A stretch of DNA of 64,000 nucleotides from assembly GCA_023458755.1 (NCBI GenBank), contig JAEWYE010000015.1:1-64000 (forward strand). Direction: 5' to 3'. Below, piece by piece: positions 7,923 to 15,944 of the stretch. The position numbers and the translations under genes were made by a program. Each line of letters begins with the position of its first letter. The first letter of the stretch is position 1. Below the pieces are notes generated by a model. That model ran no database searches, was not told the origin of the DNA, and was given only the letters and a program-made list of their open reading frames with translations. The DNA is from Bacillota bacterium (lineage in GTDB: Bacteria > Bacillota > Clostridia > Oscillospirales > Acutalibacteraceae).

Positions 7923-8861
7923 CTAATCGCGCAGCTTGCGGCCGGTAAGCTTTAGAAATACCATTTCCAGGCTTGCGGCTTCGCTTGTGATGTTTCGGAT
8001 TTTTTCTCCGTGGTCGGTAATCAGAGCGATAATTCGGTCGAGGTTTTCCACACCCTTGAGTGAGGTAATTTCAATCGTTTCGCCGTCCGTTTTTACAGAT
8101 TTCACACCCTCTACCGCGTAAAAATCGTTGGCGGGTATTTTTCCGTTCTCTTCTACCTCAATGGTGTACCGTTTTTCATTTTCAATACTTTCTTTCAGCG
8201 TTTCTTTGGTGCCTTCAGCAATGATGGTACCGTGGTCCATGATGATAATTCGCGAGGAGATTGCCTCCACCTCTTCCATGTAGTGGGTTGTATAGATGAC
8301 GGTCATGCCGCCGTCGCGGAGCTTTTTGATGGAGCTTAGAATATGGTTGCGGCTCTGGGGGTCGATTCCCACGGTGGGCTCGTCCATAATCACAAGCTCC
8401 GGGTGGTGGGCGATGGCACAGGCAATGTTTAGGCGCCGCTTCATACCGCCGGAAAAAGTTTTTACTTTGTCGTGCCGGCGGTCGGCAAGCCCGGCAAAAT
8501 CAAGCGCTTCATCTACCGCATTTTTTAGTGCCGTGCCGTGAAGACCGTATAGCGAGGCAAAAAAAGTCAGGTTGCGCTCCGCACTTAGTTCTTCATAAAG
8601 TGAAATATCCTGCGGTACGATGCCCAGTGCTTGTTTGTAAGTACGGAGTCTGTGCCCGATTTTTTTACCTTTATAACAGATTTCGCCGCCGTCGCTGCCA
8701 AGCGCGGCGGTCAAAATGTTAATGGAGGTGCTTTTTCCTGCACCGTTTGGGCCAAGAATACACAGTACTTCTCCGCGGTGTACTTCAAAACTGATGCCTT
8801 TCAAAACGTTGTTATCCTTAAAGCTTTTTGATAAGTTTTTTACGGTTAATAAATTTTCCAT
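7923..8861 (-). CDS. ABC-2 exporter ATP-binding protein (DrrA/CcmA type)
   Basis: A 312-residue ATPase with Walker A GPNGAGKST (37-45), Q-loop (VPQDISLYEELS), signature FSGGMKRRL, Walker B LVIMDEP and the switch histidine in YTTHYMEE. A C-terminal extension of about 90 residues (KRYTIEVEENG onward) is the regulatory tail common in drug and lipid exporters of the DrrA group. GGAGATGATTTGA precedes the ATG. It energises the two ABC-2 permeases that follow. Confidence 0.92.
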   Translation of the reverse strand: MENLLTVKNLSKSFKDNNVLKGISFEVHRGEVLCILGPNGAGKSTSINILTAALGSDGGEICYKGKKIGHRLRTYKQALGIVPQDISLYEELSAERNLTFFASLYGLHGTALKNAVDEALDFAGLADRRHDKVKTFSGGMKRRLNIACAIAHHPELVIMDEPTVGIDPQSRNHILSSIKKLRDGGMTVIYTTHYMEEVEAISSRIIIMDHGTIIAEGTKETLKESIENEKRYTIEVEENGKIPANDFYAVEGVKSVKTDGETIEITSLKGVENLDRIIALITDHGEKIRNITSEAASLEMVFLKLTGRKLRD

Positions 8862-8909
8862 TCAAATCATCTCCTGCACACTATCATACAAGATGAGCTG
8901 ACAGATGCC

Positions 8910-8940
8910 ATCAACCAAACGGCTGATTTAGGCGGTTGAT
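8910..8940. promoter_or_regulatory. Inverted repeat upstream of the ABC-2 exporter operon
   Basis: ATCAACC (8910-8916) and GGTTGAT (8934-8940) are perfect 7-base arms about 50 bp upstream of the exporter ATPase start. Placement fits an operator or activator site; the binding protein is unknown. Confidence 0.3.
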
Positions 8941-9012
8941 TTTATTTGAAATCAGCAAGCAACCTCCGCTTTCACAAAAATTGACTTTACCGAAATGATT
9001 TGATAGAATTAA

Positions 9013-9195
9013 TTAACTCTTTCATATAGACAGGTTGAAAGTTTGATTTGGTCATTTGAGAAAGGCGACACTGCTTTCTGCCGTGTTTTGGAAAAAGTAG
9101 GCTTTCAGTTTGAGGGTACGTTACGGAAAAATGCCGTGAAAAACGGTGAGGTGTTGGATATGAAAATGTATGCTCTGGTGAAAGAATTTGCATAA
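9013..9195 (+). pseudogene. GNAT acetyltransferase remnant (C-terminal fragment)
   Basis: The frame from just after a stop at 9010 reads ...FCRVLEKVGFQFEGTLRKN... and ends KMYALVKEFA at TAA 9193-9195. The RVLEK(V/L)GF-EG(T/V)LR segment is the C-terminal acetyl-CoA-binding signature of RimJ/RimL-type GNAT N-acetyltransferases. The N-terminal two thirds, including the rest of the acetyl-CoA fold, is missing and no start with a ribosome site is visible, so this is a decayed gene. Confidence 0.65.
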
Positions 9196-9235
9196 AAATA
9201 TTCCCCATACTTTGTGAAGGTACAGGGAATAACGA

Positions 9236-9478
9236 TTACAGCTTTTCATATATTTGCTGGTTTTGCGGGGTTTTGCCCAATGACTGGATACTGGATTTTC
9301 CTTCAGCCAATGCCCACGCGTAAAACGAGGAGCCCAGCCGGGTTCTGTCTCCTTTATAAATTCGATTCCATTCAAAACCCCGGAACAAATCTTTTACAAT
9401 AAACTGTTCACCTGCATGAAGCTCTTTTAGTGTACTTTGCGCCACTTCCAAAAGATTCGAAATACTGGATGCCGACAT
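9236..9478 (-). CDS. DUF1413 domain-containing protein
   Basis: An 80-residue protein with the DUF1413 pattern: an N-terminal helix (SNLLEVAQSTLKEL), GEQFIVKDLFRGFEWN, then KGDRTRLGSSFYAWA. The family is widespread in Firmicutes, of unknown function, and often looks like a small nucleic-acid or accessory protein. Here it stands alone, divergent from the QueG-like gene. The C-terminal 15 residues are charged and variable. Confidence 0.75.
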   Translation of the reverse strand: MSASSISNLLEVAQSTLKELHAGEQFIVKDLFRGFEWNRIYKGDRTRLGSSFYAWALAEGKSSIQSLGKTPQNQQIYEKL

Positions 9479-9581
9479 AGTGAAAAACCTCTTCCTTTAT
9501 GATGTTAACATATAGCCACTAGCTATAAGCTACTCTATAAAATATGCGGTTAACAGCAAGGATAGAACAAAACTTTATTTG

Positions 9582-9611
9582 TTGCCGTGAACGCATGTAT
9601 TGTACTATAAT
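9582..9611 (+). promoter_or_regulatory. Candidate promoter for the QueG-like gene
   Basis: TTGCCG (9582-9587), an 18-base spacer and TATAAT (9606-9611), about 25 bases ahead of the ATG at 9636. Confidence 0.45.
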
Positions 9612-9635
9612 AGAAACAAACAGGAGATGATTATA

Positions 9636-10328
9636 ATGCATGAGGAAATCAAAAAAATCGTGATGGATTTGGGAGCGGATGTATGCGGCATTGCAAACAT
9701 TGACCGATTTGCCGACGCGCCGGAAGGCTTTCATCCGAAGAATATTTATCCTGACTGCAAATCGGTGATCGTTTTTGGACTGGCACTTCCAAAAGGTCTT
9801 TTTAAAGTGGAACCCAGACTCATTTATGGGCACTTTAACTACGCCGCCTGCCCCGAAGTCGATCAGATTGCGTTACATACCGCAAAGCAGATAGAAGAAC
9901 GCTTCGGCTCATTTGCAGTTCCGCTTCCGGCAGATTCGCCCTATGAGTATTGGGTGCCGGAAAAGATGGAGGGACATGGACTGCTGTCCATGAAACACGC
10001 CGCTGTTGCCGCAGGTTTGGGTACCCTTGGCAAAAGCACGCTGTTGCTAAACCGTAAATATGGCAGTATGCTCGTATTAGGTGCGGTGCTGACCGATTTG
10101 GATTTGCCGTCGGATCCGCCGGCGGAAAGTATCTGCATCCGTGGATGTAATCTCTGCATTAACAATTGTCCCGCGCAGGCGCTGGACGGAAAAACCGCCA
10201 ATCAGAAAAAGTGCAGAACCAATACATACGGCACCAACGCCAGAGGTTATGATACGGTGGACTGCAACAAATGCAGAACGGTTTGCCCAAGGGCATTCGG
10301 CATTCAACAGGAGAACAAAACAGTATGA
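9636..10328 (+). CDS. QueG-like 4Fe-4S double cluster-binding protein
   Basis: A 230-residue COG1600-type protein. The N-terminal half has the epoxyqueuosine-reductase-like fold (MDLGADVCGIANIDRFADAP; later GHGLLSMKHAAVAAGLGTLG), and the C-terminus binds two [4Fe-4S] clusters through CIRGCNLCINNCP plus a further Cys and the CNKCRTVCP motif. True QueG is about 300-380 residues and reduces epoxyqueuosine in tRNA using cobalamin; this short form lacks the C-terminal HEAT-like part, so it may act on another substrate. ATG 9636 follows CAGGAGATGATTATA. Its last codon overlaps the beta-mannosidase start (ATGA). Confidence 0.75.
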   Translation: MHEEIKKIVMDLGADVCGIANIDRFADAPEGFHPKNIYPDCKSVIVFGLALPKGLFKVEPRLIYGHFNYAACPEVDQIALHTAKQIEERFGSFAVPLPADSPYEYWVPEKMEGHGLLSMKHAAVAAGLGTLGKSTLLLNRKYGSMLVLGAVLTDLDLPSDPPAESICIRGCNLCINNCPAQALDGKTANQKKCRTNTYGTNARGYDTVDCNKCRTVCPRAFGIQQENKTV

Positions 10329-12802
10329 AAAAAATAGACCTGAACGGTCAGTGGAAGATGAAAAATGCCGAGCAAACGGAATGGATTCCTGCAACCGTTC
10401 CGGGCTCTATGTATCAGGATTTATTAAATGCGGGCAAAATGGGCGACCCGTTCTACGGAGAAAATGAGTACGAAGCACGAAAGCTCTCAGATTCTGATTA
10501 TGAGTACACGCGTGAATTTTCAGTTGACCGGGAAATGCTGCTGCATGACCGGGTGCTCCTGCACTGCGACGGCCTTGATACGCTGTGCGATATCCGTGTG
10601 AACGGAAAAAAAGTCGCGCATACCGCGAATATGCACCGCACCTACGAGTTTGATGTAAAATCATTGCTCGTTGAGGGTAATAACCGGATAAGCGTTCTTT
10701 TTTATTCCCCGACTAAATATGCGGTGAAAAAGCAGAAGGAATACCCCCTTCGGAATTCCGCTGAAGGATACACACACGGTGCTTCCTACTTGCGAAAAGC
10801 GCATTGCATGTTCGGCTGGGATTGGGGCCCCATGCTCCCCGATATGGGCATTTGGCGGAGCATTTACCTTCTCGGTATCAACTATGCCAGAATTGAAGAT
10901 TTTTTTGCTACCCAGAGTCATCAGGATTCCGGTGTAACGCTTGCCATTGATGTCACAATTGAAAAATATCAAGAAATACCGCTAACTGTCATCGCCGAAA
11001 TTATATCGCCGGATGGCAGCGTGCAAACACAAAAAATGGTTACCGTTAAAAAGAAGGAAAAACTGATTGCCGAAATCCGTAATCCGCTTTACTGGTGGCC
11101 GAACGGTTATGGAGAACATCCGCTTTACAAGGTAACGCTATCCCTACTGGATGGTGATACAGAGCTGGACAGTTGTGCGTTTTCTATTGGTCTGCGCACG
11201 CTGCGGGTTGCAAGGGAAAAGGATGAGTGGGGCGAATCCTTCGCGTTTGAAGTTAACGGCGTAAGGCTGTTCGCCATGGGCGCAGATTATATCCCCGAAG
11301 ATAATCTTTTTGGGCGTTGCAATGCGCAGCGTACAGAAAAGCTCATAAAAAGCTGTGTGCTGGCCAATTTCAATACCATTCGTGTCTGGGGCGGCGGCTA
11401 TTATCCGGATGACTCTTTTTATGACCTGTGTGACCGATATGGCCTTCTTGTGTGGCAGGATTTTATGTTTGCCTGTGGAGCATATCGATTTGATGAGGAA
11501 TTTCAAGATAACGTTGCGCACGAAATGACGGATAACGTAAAGCGAATCCGCCATCACGCTTCGCTTGCGCTTTGGTGCGGCAACAACGAGCAGGAGGAAG
11601 CTTGGAACTGCTGGGGTTGGACGGAAGTCCTGCCTGCCGAATTAAAAGCGGATTATGTCCGGCAATTTGAGGAGTTCATGCCGGAGCTTATGAAAAAACT
11701 GGACCCCAATACGATGTACTGGCCGTCTTCGCCCTCCTGCGGCGGAAATTTTGATCATCCAAATGACGAGACGGCGGGGGATATGCACTGCTGGGAAGTA
11801 TGGCACGGCAAAAAGCCATTTACCGACTATCGCACAATTTTTCCGCGCTTTATGTCCGAATTCGGGCTGCAGTCGTTTCCATGCTTAAAAACAGTAAAAA
11901 CCTTCACCGCGCCCAATGACCGGAATATTTTTTCGAACGTCATGGAATCCCACCAGAAGAATGCCACCAGCAACGAAAAAATCCTGTATTACATTTCACA
12001 AAACTATAAATATCCCGAAACGTTTGATTCTCTGCTTTACGCGTCCCAGCTTATTCAAGCCGAAGGAATTCGGTACGGAGTGGAGCATTGGAGACGGAAC
12101 CGCGGCAGATGCATGGGTGCCCTATACTGGCAGCTAAATGATTGCTGGCCGGTTGCTTCGTGGTCAAGCATTGACAGCTTTGGCAGATGGAAGGCTCTGC
12201 ACTATGCGGCAAAACGTTTTTTTGCTCCGGTACTCGTCAGTGCGTACGAAGAAGGAACCAAAGTATCGCTCCATGTCAGCAACGAAACGATGTCGGCAGT
12301 TTCCGGCAAGCTGATTTGGAAGCTGCGCGATTCTGCTTGCACCGTGTGCGAACAGTCCGGGCGGGATGTTACGGTTGACGCGCTGTCTTCCAAACAATGC
12401 ATCGACCTCGATTTTTCAAGCAAGCTGAACACCAAGGAAAAGCTCCGCAATGTCTATCTGGAGTACGAATTCATCACGGACGGAAAACTGATGAGCGGCG
12501 GCACAGTACTGTTTGTTAAGACTAAGCACTTTAATTTACTGAATCCGCAAATTACCGTAACCGCGGATGAAACGAGCGATGCTTTTCTTCTTTTGCTTCG
12601 GTCCAAGGCATTTGCAAAGTTCGTTGCACTCGACTTTTCGGATACGGATGTTCTGTTCAGTGACAATTACTTTGACCTCTCCGCGGGCGAAGAGAAAACC
12701 GTTACAATTGAAAAATCCAATGCACCCAACGAAATCACGCTTGCATTCATAAAAGAAAACCTTCTTGTCCGCAGTATTTATGACACCTACGAAAAAGGGT
12801 GA
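10325..12802 (+). CDS. Beta-mannosidase, glycoside hydrolase family 2
   Basis: An 825-residue GH2 enzyme that would release mannose from the non-reducing end of beta-mannosides such as mannan oligosaccharides. It opens with MKKIDLNGQWKM and a jelly-roll sugar-binding domain, continues through an Ig-like domain (about 190-290) and a TIM barrel. The acid/base glutamate is E422 in WCGNNEQ and the nucleophile E512 in MSEFGLQSFP; both contexts are typical of beta-mannosidases rather than beta-galactosidases. No signal peptide, so it is cytoplasmic and must act on imported oligosaccharides. Start at 10325 follows CAGGAGAAC and overlaps the upstream gene by 4 bp. No sugar transporter lies next to it. 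Confidence 0.9.
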   Translation: MKKIDLNGQWKMKNAEQTEWIPATVPGSMYQDLLNAGKMGDPFYGENEYEARKLSDSDYEYTREFSVDREMLLHDRVLLHCDGLDTLCDIRVNGKKVAHTANMHRTYEFDVKSLLVEGNNRISVLFYSPTKYAVKKQKEYPLRNSAEGYTHGASYLRKAHCMFGWDWGPMLPDMGIWRSIYLLGINYARIEDFFATQSHQDSGVTLAIDVTIEKYQEIPLTVIAEIISPDGSVQTQKMVTVKKKEKLIAEIRNPLYWWPNGYGEHPLYKVTLSLLDGDTELDSCAFSIGLRTLRVAREKDEWGESFAFEVNGVRLFAMGADYIPEDNLFGRCNAQRTEKLIKSCVLANFNTIRVWGGGYYPDDSFYDLCDRYGLLVWQDFMFACGAYRFDEEFQDNVAHEMTDNVKRIRHHASLALWCGNNEQEEAWNCWGWTEVLPAELKADYVRQFEEFMPELMKKLDPNTMYWPSSPSCGGNFDHPNDETAGDMHCWEVWHGKKPFTDYRTIFPRFMSEFGLQSFPCLKTVKTFTAPNDRNIFSNVMESHQKNATSNEKILYYISQNYKYPETFDSLLYASQLIQAEGIRYGVEHWRRNRGRCMGALYWQLNDCWPVASWSSIDSFGRWKALHYAAKRFFAPVLVSAYEEGTKVSLHVSNETMSAVSGKLIWKLRDSACTVCEQSGRDVTVDALSSKQCIDLDFSSKLNTKEKLRNVYLEYEFITDGKLMSGGTVLFVKTKHFNLLNPQITVTADETSDAFLLLLRSKAFAKFVALDFSDTDVLFSDNYFDLSAGEEKTVTIEKSNAPNEITLAFIKENLLVRSIYDTYEKG

Positions 12803-12948
12803 ACTTGTCCACATTTTCGAGTGTATAAATGAAGATGCAGGCATTCTTTGTTCCGCAGTGAGAATTACGATTCGGTTACATGACTAGTGCCTGTATAAAA
12901 GATGCAATTTTATAAATGGTCTGCTCGAAAACAGCAGTTTTTTAACAG

Positions 12949-12983
12949 CAAACTGCAATTTCCAGTTAAATAATTGCAGTTTG
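12949..12983. promoter_or_regulatory. 12-bp palindrome upstream of the opp promoter
   Basis: CAAACTGCAATT and AATTGCAGTTTG are perfect inverted arms with an 11-base spacer, ending 3 bases before the -35 box. Extra GCAGTTT and AACTG half-sites lie close by (CAGCAGTTTTTTAACAG). The position just upstream of -35 fits an activator or a repressor of peptide uptake; the regulator is unknown. Confidence 0.55.
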
Positions 12984-12986
12984 TAC

Positions 12987-13015
12987 TTGAAAACTGAAGC
13001 AAACTATATTATAAT
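12987..13015 (+). promoter_or_regulatory. Promoter of the opp operon
   Basis: TTGAAA (12987-12992), a 17-base spacer and a perfect TATAAT (13010-13015). The transcript would start near 13022, leaving a leader of about 160 bases. Confidence 0.65.
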
Positions 13016-13050
13016 AAAACAAATCAAAAAGCAAGGGCGCTTCTTCGATT

Positions 13051-13068
13051 AGGGAGAGCTCCCTTTTT
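13051..13068 (+). terminator. Terminator-like hairpin in the opp leader
   Basis: AGGGA-GAGC-TCCCT followed by TTTTT lies inside the untranslated leader. AAGGG at about 13034-13038 could pair with the CCCTT side instead, which would prevent the hairpin. Attenuation is possible but not demonstrated, and the stem is short. Confidence 0.35.
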
Positions 13069-13181
13069 GTTGTTTTAACCTTGTTTATCGTTTCAACCGG
13101 GCTGTTCCATACAACCCGTGTGGATATCCCTTGTAAACACAGGTGATAGCGCTCGAACAAAAAAGTAAAAGAGGTTAGTTT

Positions 13182-14798
13182 ATGAAAAAGTTCAGTAAGG
13201 CCAGCAAGATTGTTGCTCTTGCACTTGCAGTTGCTATGGTTGGCAGTGTTATGAGCGGCTGCGGCAGCAAACGCGCATCCGAGACAACCAGCAATGGTTC
13301 CGCAGCATCCGGTGGTGCAGCTATGGCAGATACCATTACCTTTGCACAGGGTTCCGATCCCCGCGGTTTAGACCCGGCAATGATTGATGACGGTGAGTCC
13401 GCCAAAATCATCTGCAATATTTACGAAGGCTTGCTCAAATACAACAAAGATTCCACCGATGTTGAGCCTAGCTTGGCTGAAAAATGGGATATCAGCGCCG
13501 ACAAAACAAAGTATACCTTCCATCTCCGTAAGGGTGTTAAGTTCCAGGATGGTACAGACTTCAATGCGACAGCAGTAAAGAAGAGCATTGACCGTCAGTT
13601 AGAGCCAAATGTGACCGACGATATGCCATATGCATCCTTCGTGTTTGGTTCCATTAAGGCAAAAAGCGGTGTAAAAGAAGTAAAGGTTATTGATGACAAC
13701 ACAGTTGAAATCGACCTGTTCAGCCCACAAACTTCTTTCCTCAAGAACTTGGCCATGGTAATGGCTGCTCCTATTGTCAGCCCGACCGCTTTGGAAAAGT
13801 ACGGCAACAATCTGAATGAGCATCCGGTCGGTACCGGCCCATACACCTTTGTTTCCTGGGATAAAGGCCAGAACGTCAAACTGAAAGCAAACGACAGTTA
13901 CTGGGGCACAAAAGCAAAAACACAAAACATTGTGTTCCGTTTCATCAAAGAAAACTCCGCTCGTGTTATCGCTTTAACTTCCGGTGAAGTTGACGCAATC
14001 GACGGTATTGATTCCACCGTTGTTGACCAAATCACATCCGGCGGCTGCAAGCTTTTTGAAGCCGAAGGTATGAACATCAACTACATGGCATACAACACCA
14101 CAAGTGCTACCTTTAAAAACGCAGATGCTCGCAAGGCATTCAGCCAGGCGATCAATGTACCGGAAATGGTAAAGAGCCTTTACAAGGACTATTCCTCCAT
14201 TGCGACCAGCATTATGCCGAAATTCATGGGCGGCTACAGCGATTCTATTAAGCAAACCGCTTATGACGAAGCAGCTGCAAAAGCCGGTTTGGAAAAAGCC
14301 GGAGTTAAGTCCATTAATATGATCACATATTCCAACCCGAGACCGTACAACGCTGTAGGCGGTCAGACTTTGGCGGAAACCATTCAAGGTTACCTGAAGA
14401 AAGTCGGCGTTACCTGCAACATTAAGTCCTATGACTGGACCACCTACAAGTCCGAAGTGAAAAAGGGCAACTACGATATCTGCTTCTACGGCTGGACCGG
14501 TGATAACGGTGATGCGGATAACTTCATGAACCTGCTTTCTGATAAAGATGTTTCCATGAACGTTGCCCGTTTCAATGATCCGGATTACAAAGCACTCATT
14601 GCGAAGGGCCTTGCTACCGATGAAGGTGACGCACGCAACGCGGTTTACACACAGTGTGAGCAATATGTTGCGGATCGCAGTGTCTGGCTTCCAATCTCTC
14701 ATGCAAAAACCCTGTGCGCATACAATCCGAAAGTCAGTGGTTTCTATTATCATCAGACCGGTGTTACACCATTTGCCGGTGTGACCAAGACGAAATAA
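13182..14798 (+). CDS. oppA: Oligopeptide ABC transporter substrate-binding lipoprotein
   Basis: A 538-residue family 5 extracellular solute-binding protein. A lipoprotein signal (KIVALALAVAMVGS-VMSGC, lipidated Cys27) is followed by a Ser/Gly/Ala linker and the family signature with RGLDPAMIDDGESAKIICNIYEGLL and later LAEKWDISADKTKYTFHLRKGVKF. It captures peptides outside the membrane and delivers them to the permeases encoded next. A strong hairpin after the stop would make oppA more abundant than the membrane subunits, a usual arrangement. Family 5 proteins also bind nickel, haem or sugars; the adjacent M24 peptidase favours peptides. Confidence 0.9.
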   Translation: MKKFSKASKIVALALAVAMVGSVMSGCGSKRASETTSNGSAASGGAAMADTITFAQGSDPRGLDPAMIDDGESAKIICNIYEGLLKYNKDSTDVEPSLAEKWDISADKTKYTFHLRKGVKFQDGTDFNATAVKKSIDRQLEPNVTDDMPYASFVFGSIKAKSGVKEVKVIDDNTVEIDLFSPQTSFLKNLAMVMAAPIVSPTALEKYGNNLNEHPVGTGPYTFVSWDKGQNVKLKANDSYWGTKAKTQNIVFRFIKENSARVIALTSGEVDAIDGIDSTVVDQITSGGCKLFEAEGMNINYMAYNTTSATFKNADARKAFSQAINVPEMVKSLYKDYSSIATSIMPKFMGGYSDSIKQTAYDEAAAKAGLEKAGVKSINMITYSNPRPYNAVGGQTLAETIQGYLKKVGVTCNIKSYDWTTYKSEVKKGNYDICFYGWTGDNGDADNFMNLLSDKDVSMNVARFNDPDYKALIAKGLATDEGDARNAVYTQCEQYVADRSVWLPISHAKTLCAYNPKVSGFYYHQTGVTPFAGVTKTK

Positions 14799-14828
14799 AA
14801 CCAGTTTCGGAAACGACAAAGCGAAATG

Positions 14829-14867
14829 GTGCCGAAAGCTGTTTCTTGCAGCTTTCGGCACGTTTTT
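14829..14867 (+). terminator. Hairpin between oppA and oppB (partial terminator)
   Basis: Arms GTGCCGAAAGCTG (14829-14841) and CAGCTTTCGGCAC (14849-14861) form a perfect 13-bp stem, followed by GTTTTTG. It probably ends part of the transcripts or stabilises the oppA message. Confidence 0.75.
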
Positions 14868-14922
14868 GATAAAAGATCGGTCTTGCTAAATTAGCAGATT
14901 TGAAGAAAGGGATGTATTTCAT

Positions 14923-15939
14923 TTGATTAAATACACCATCAAAAGGATTTTACAGCTCATCCCGGTATTGATAGGGGTGTCTTTGATCGTCTTTTTGATC
15001 ATGCGTGTGTTTTCACCAGACCCTGCACCGGTGGTGTTAGGTGAGCATGCCAGCAGAGAATCCATAAATGCCTGGCGTGATGCTCATGGATTGAATGCAC
15101 CGATTATCGTCCAATATCTTGATTTCCTGAAAGGCATCTTCACCGGTAACATGGGAACATCCTATTATACAAATGCACCGGTCATGAAAGAAATTTCAGC
15201 TCGTTTCCCGGCAACCGTGGAGCTTGCCATCTGCGCGATTATTTTTGCTTCTGTAATCGGTGTTGTGCTTGGCGTTGTCTGTGCCGTGAAGAAAAACACA
15301 ATCGTTGATTACGGCAGCACCCTGCTTGCTTTAGTGGGTGTATCTATGCCTATTTTCTGGCTTGGTATTTTGCTCATCCTGCTGTTTTCCGGCACTCTGC
15401 ACTGGCTCCCCAGCACAGGCCGCATACAGCCTATGCTTGCCCCTATGGGTGGAACCGGTCTTTATTTGCTGGATACTCTCTTCTCGGGTGACTTTGAGGC
15501 GTTCAGCGACGCATTAAGACATCTTATTCTGCCGACTATTGCGTTGGCGTTGTATTCCATGGCGATTATTACCCGCATGACCCGTTCCAGCATGCTGGAA
15601 ACGCTGGATCAGGATTACATACGTACCGCACGCGCAAAAGGTCTTGGAAAAGGCCGTGTAATCAAACATCATGCTCTGCGCAACGCAATGATACCGGTTA
15701 CGACGGTTATCGGTCTGCAGTTCGGCTCTTTGCTGGGCGGCGCTGTTCTAACCGAGACGGTATTCGCATGGCCGGGCATCGGCGCATATACGGTCGAATG
15801 CATTCAAAAATCTGACTTCCCTGTCGTACAGGCAGTCGTTTTGCTGATCGCAATCATTTATGTGGTGATTAATCTGGTCGTAGACCTCATTTATGCGTTC
15901 TTAGATCCGCGCATTAAGTATTCAAAGGAAGAAGGTTAG
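14923..15939 (+). CDS. oppB: Oligopeptide ABC transporter permease, OppB type
   Basis: A 338-residue BPD_transp_1 permease. It begins MIKYTIKRILQLIPVLIGVS, the hallmark N-terminus of OppB/DppB subunits, has six membrane helices and the EAA loop (DYIRTARAKGLGKGRVIKHH) that docks on the ATPases. The start is TTG at 14923, preceded by GAAAGGGATG. It pairs with OppC. Confidence 0.93.
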   Translation: MIKYTIKRILQLIPVLIGVSLIVFLIMRVFSPDPAPVVLGEHASRESINAWRDAHGLNAPIIVQYLDFLKGIFTGNMGTSYYTNAPVMKEISARFPATVELAICAIIFASVIGVVLGVVCAVKKNTIVDYGSTLLALVGVSMPIFWLGILLILLFSGTLHWLPSTGRIQPMLAPMGGTGLYLLDTLFSGDFEAFSDALRHLILPTIALALYSMAIITRMTRSSMLETLDQDYIRTARAKGLGKGRVIKHHALRNAMIPVTTVIGLQFGSLLGGAVLTETVFAWPGIGAYTVECIQKSDFPVVQAVVLLIAIIYVVINLVVDLIYAFLDPRIKYSKEEG

Positions 15940-15944
15940 TCTAC

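Larger units (their letters stand above)
12803..13181 (+). other. Upstream region and leader of the opp operon
   Basis: This 379-base non-coding stretch holds a 12-bp palindrome (12949-12983), a strong promoter (12987-13015) and a leader of roughly 160 bases with a terminator-like hairpin (13051-13068) before the oppA ribosome site AGAGG. The first 140 bases, after the mannosidase stop, show nothing recognisable. Confidence 0.55.

Noticed and set aside
13016..13181. Possible T-box or other known riboswitch in the opp leader
   Set aside because: No AGGGTGGNACCGCG T-box core and no other conserved riboswitch core could be seen; kept only as a weak attenuator candidate.
13974..14861. Long minus-strand frame of about 295 codons
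   Set aside because: Antisense shadow of oppA; no ribosome site or motif.
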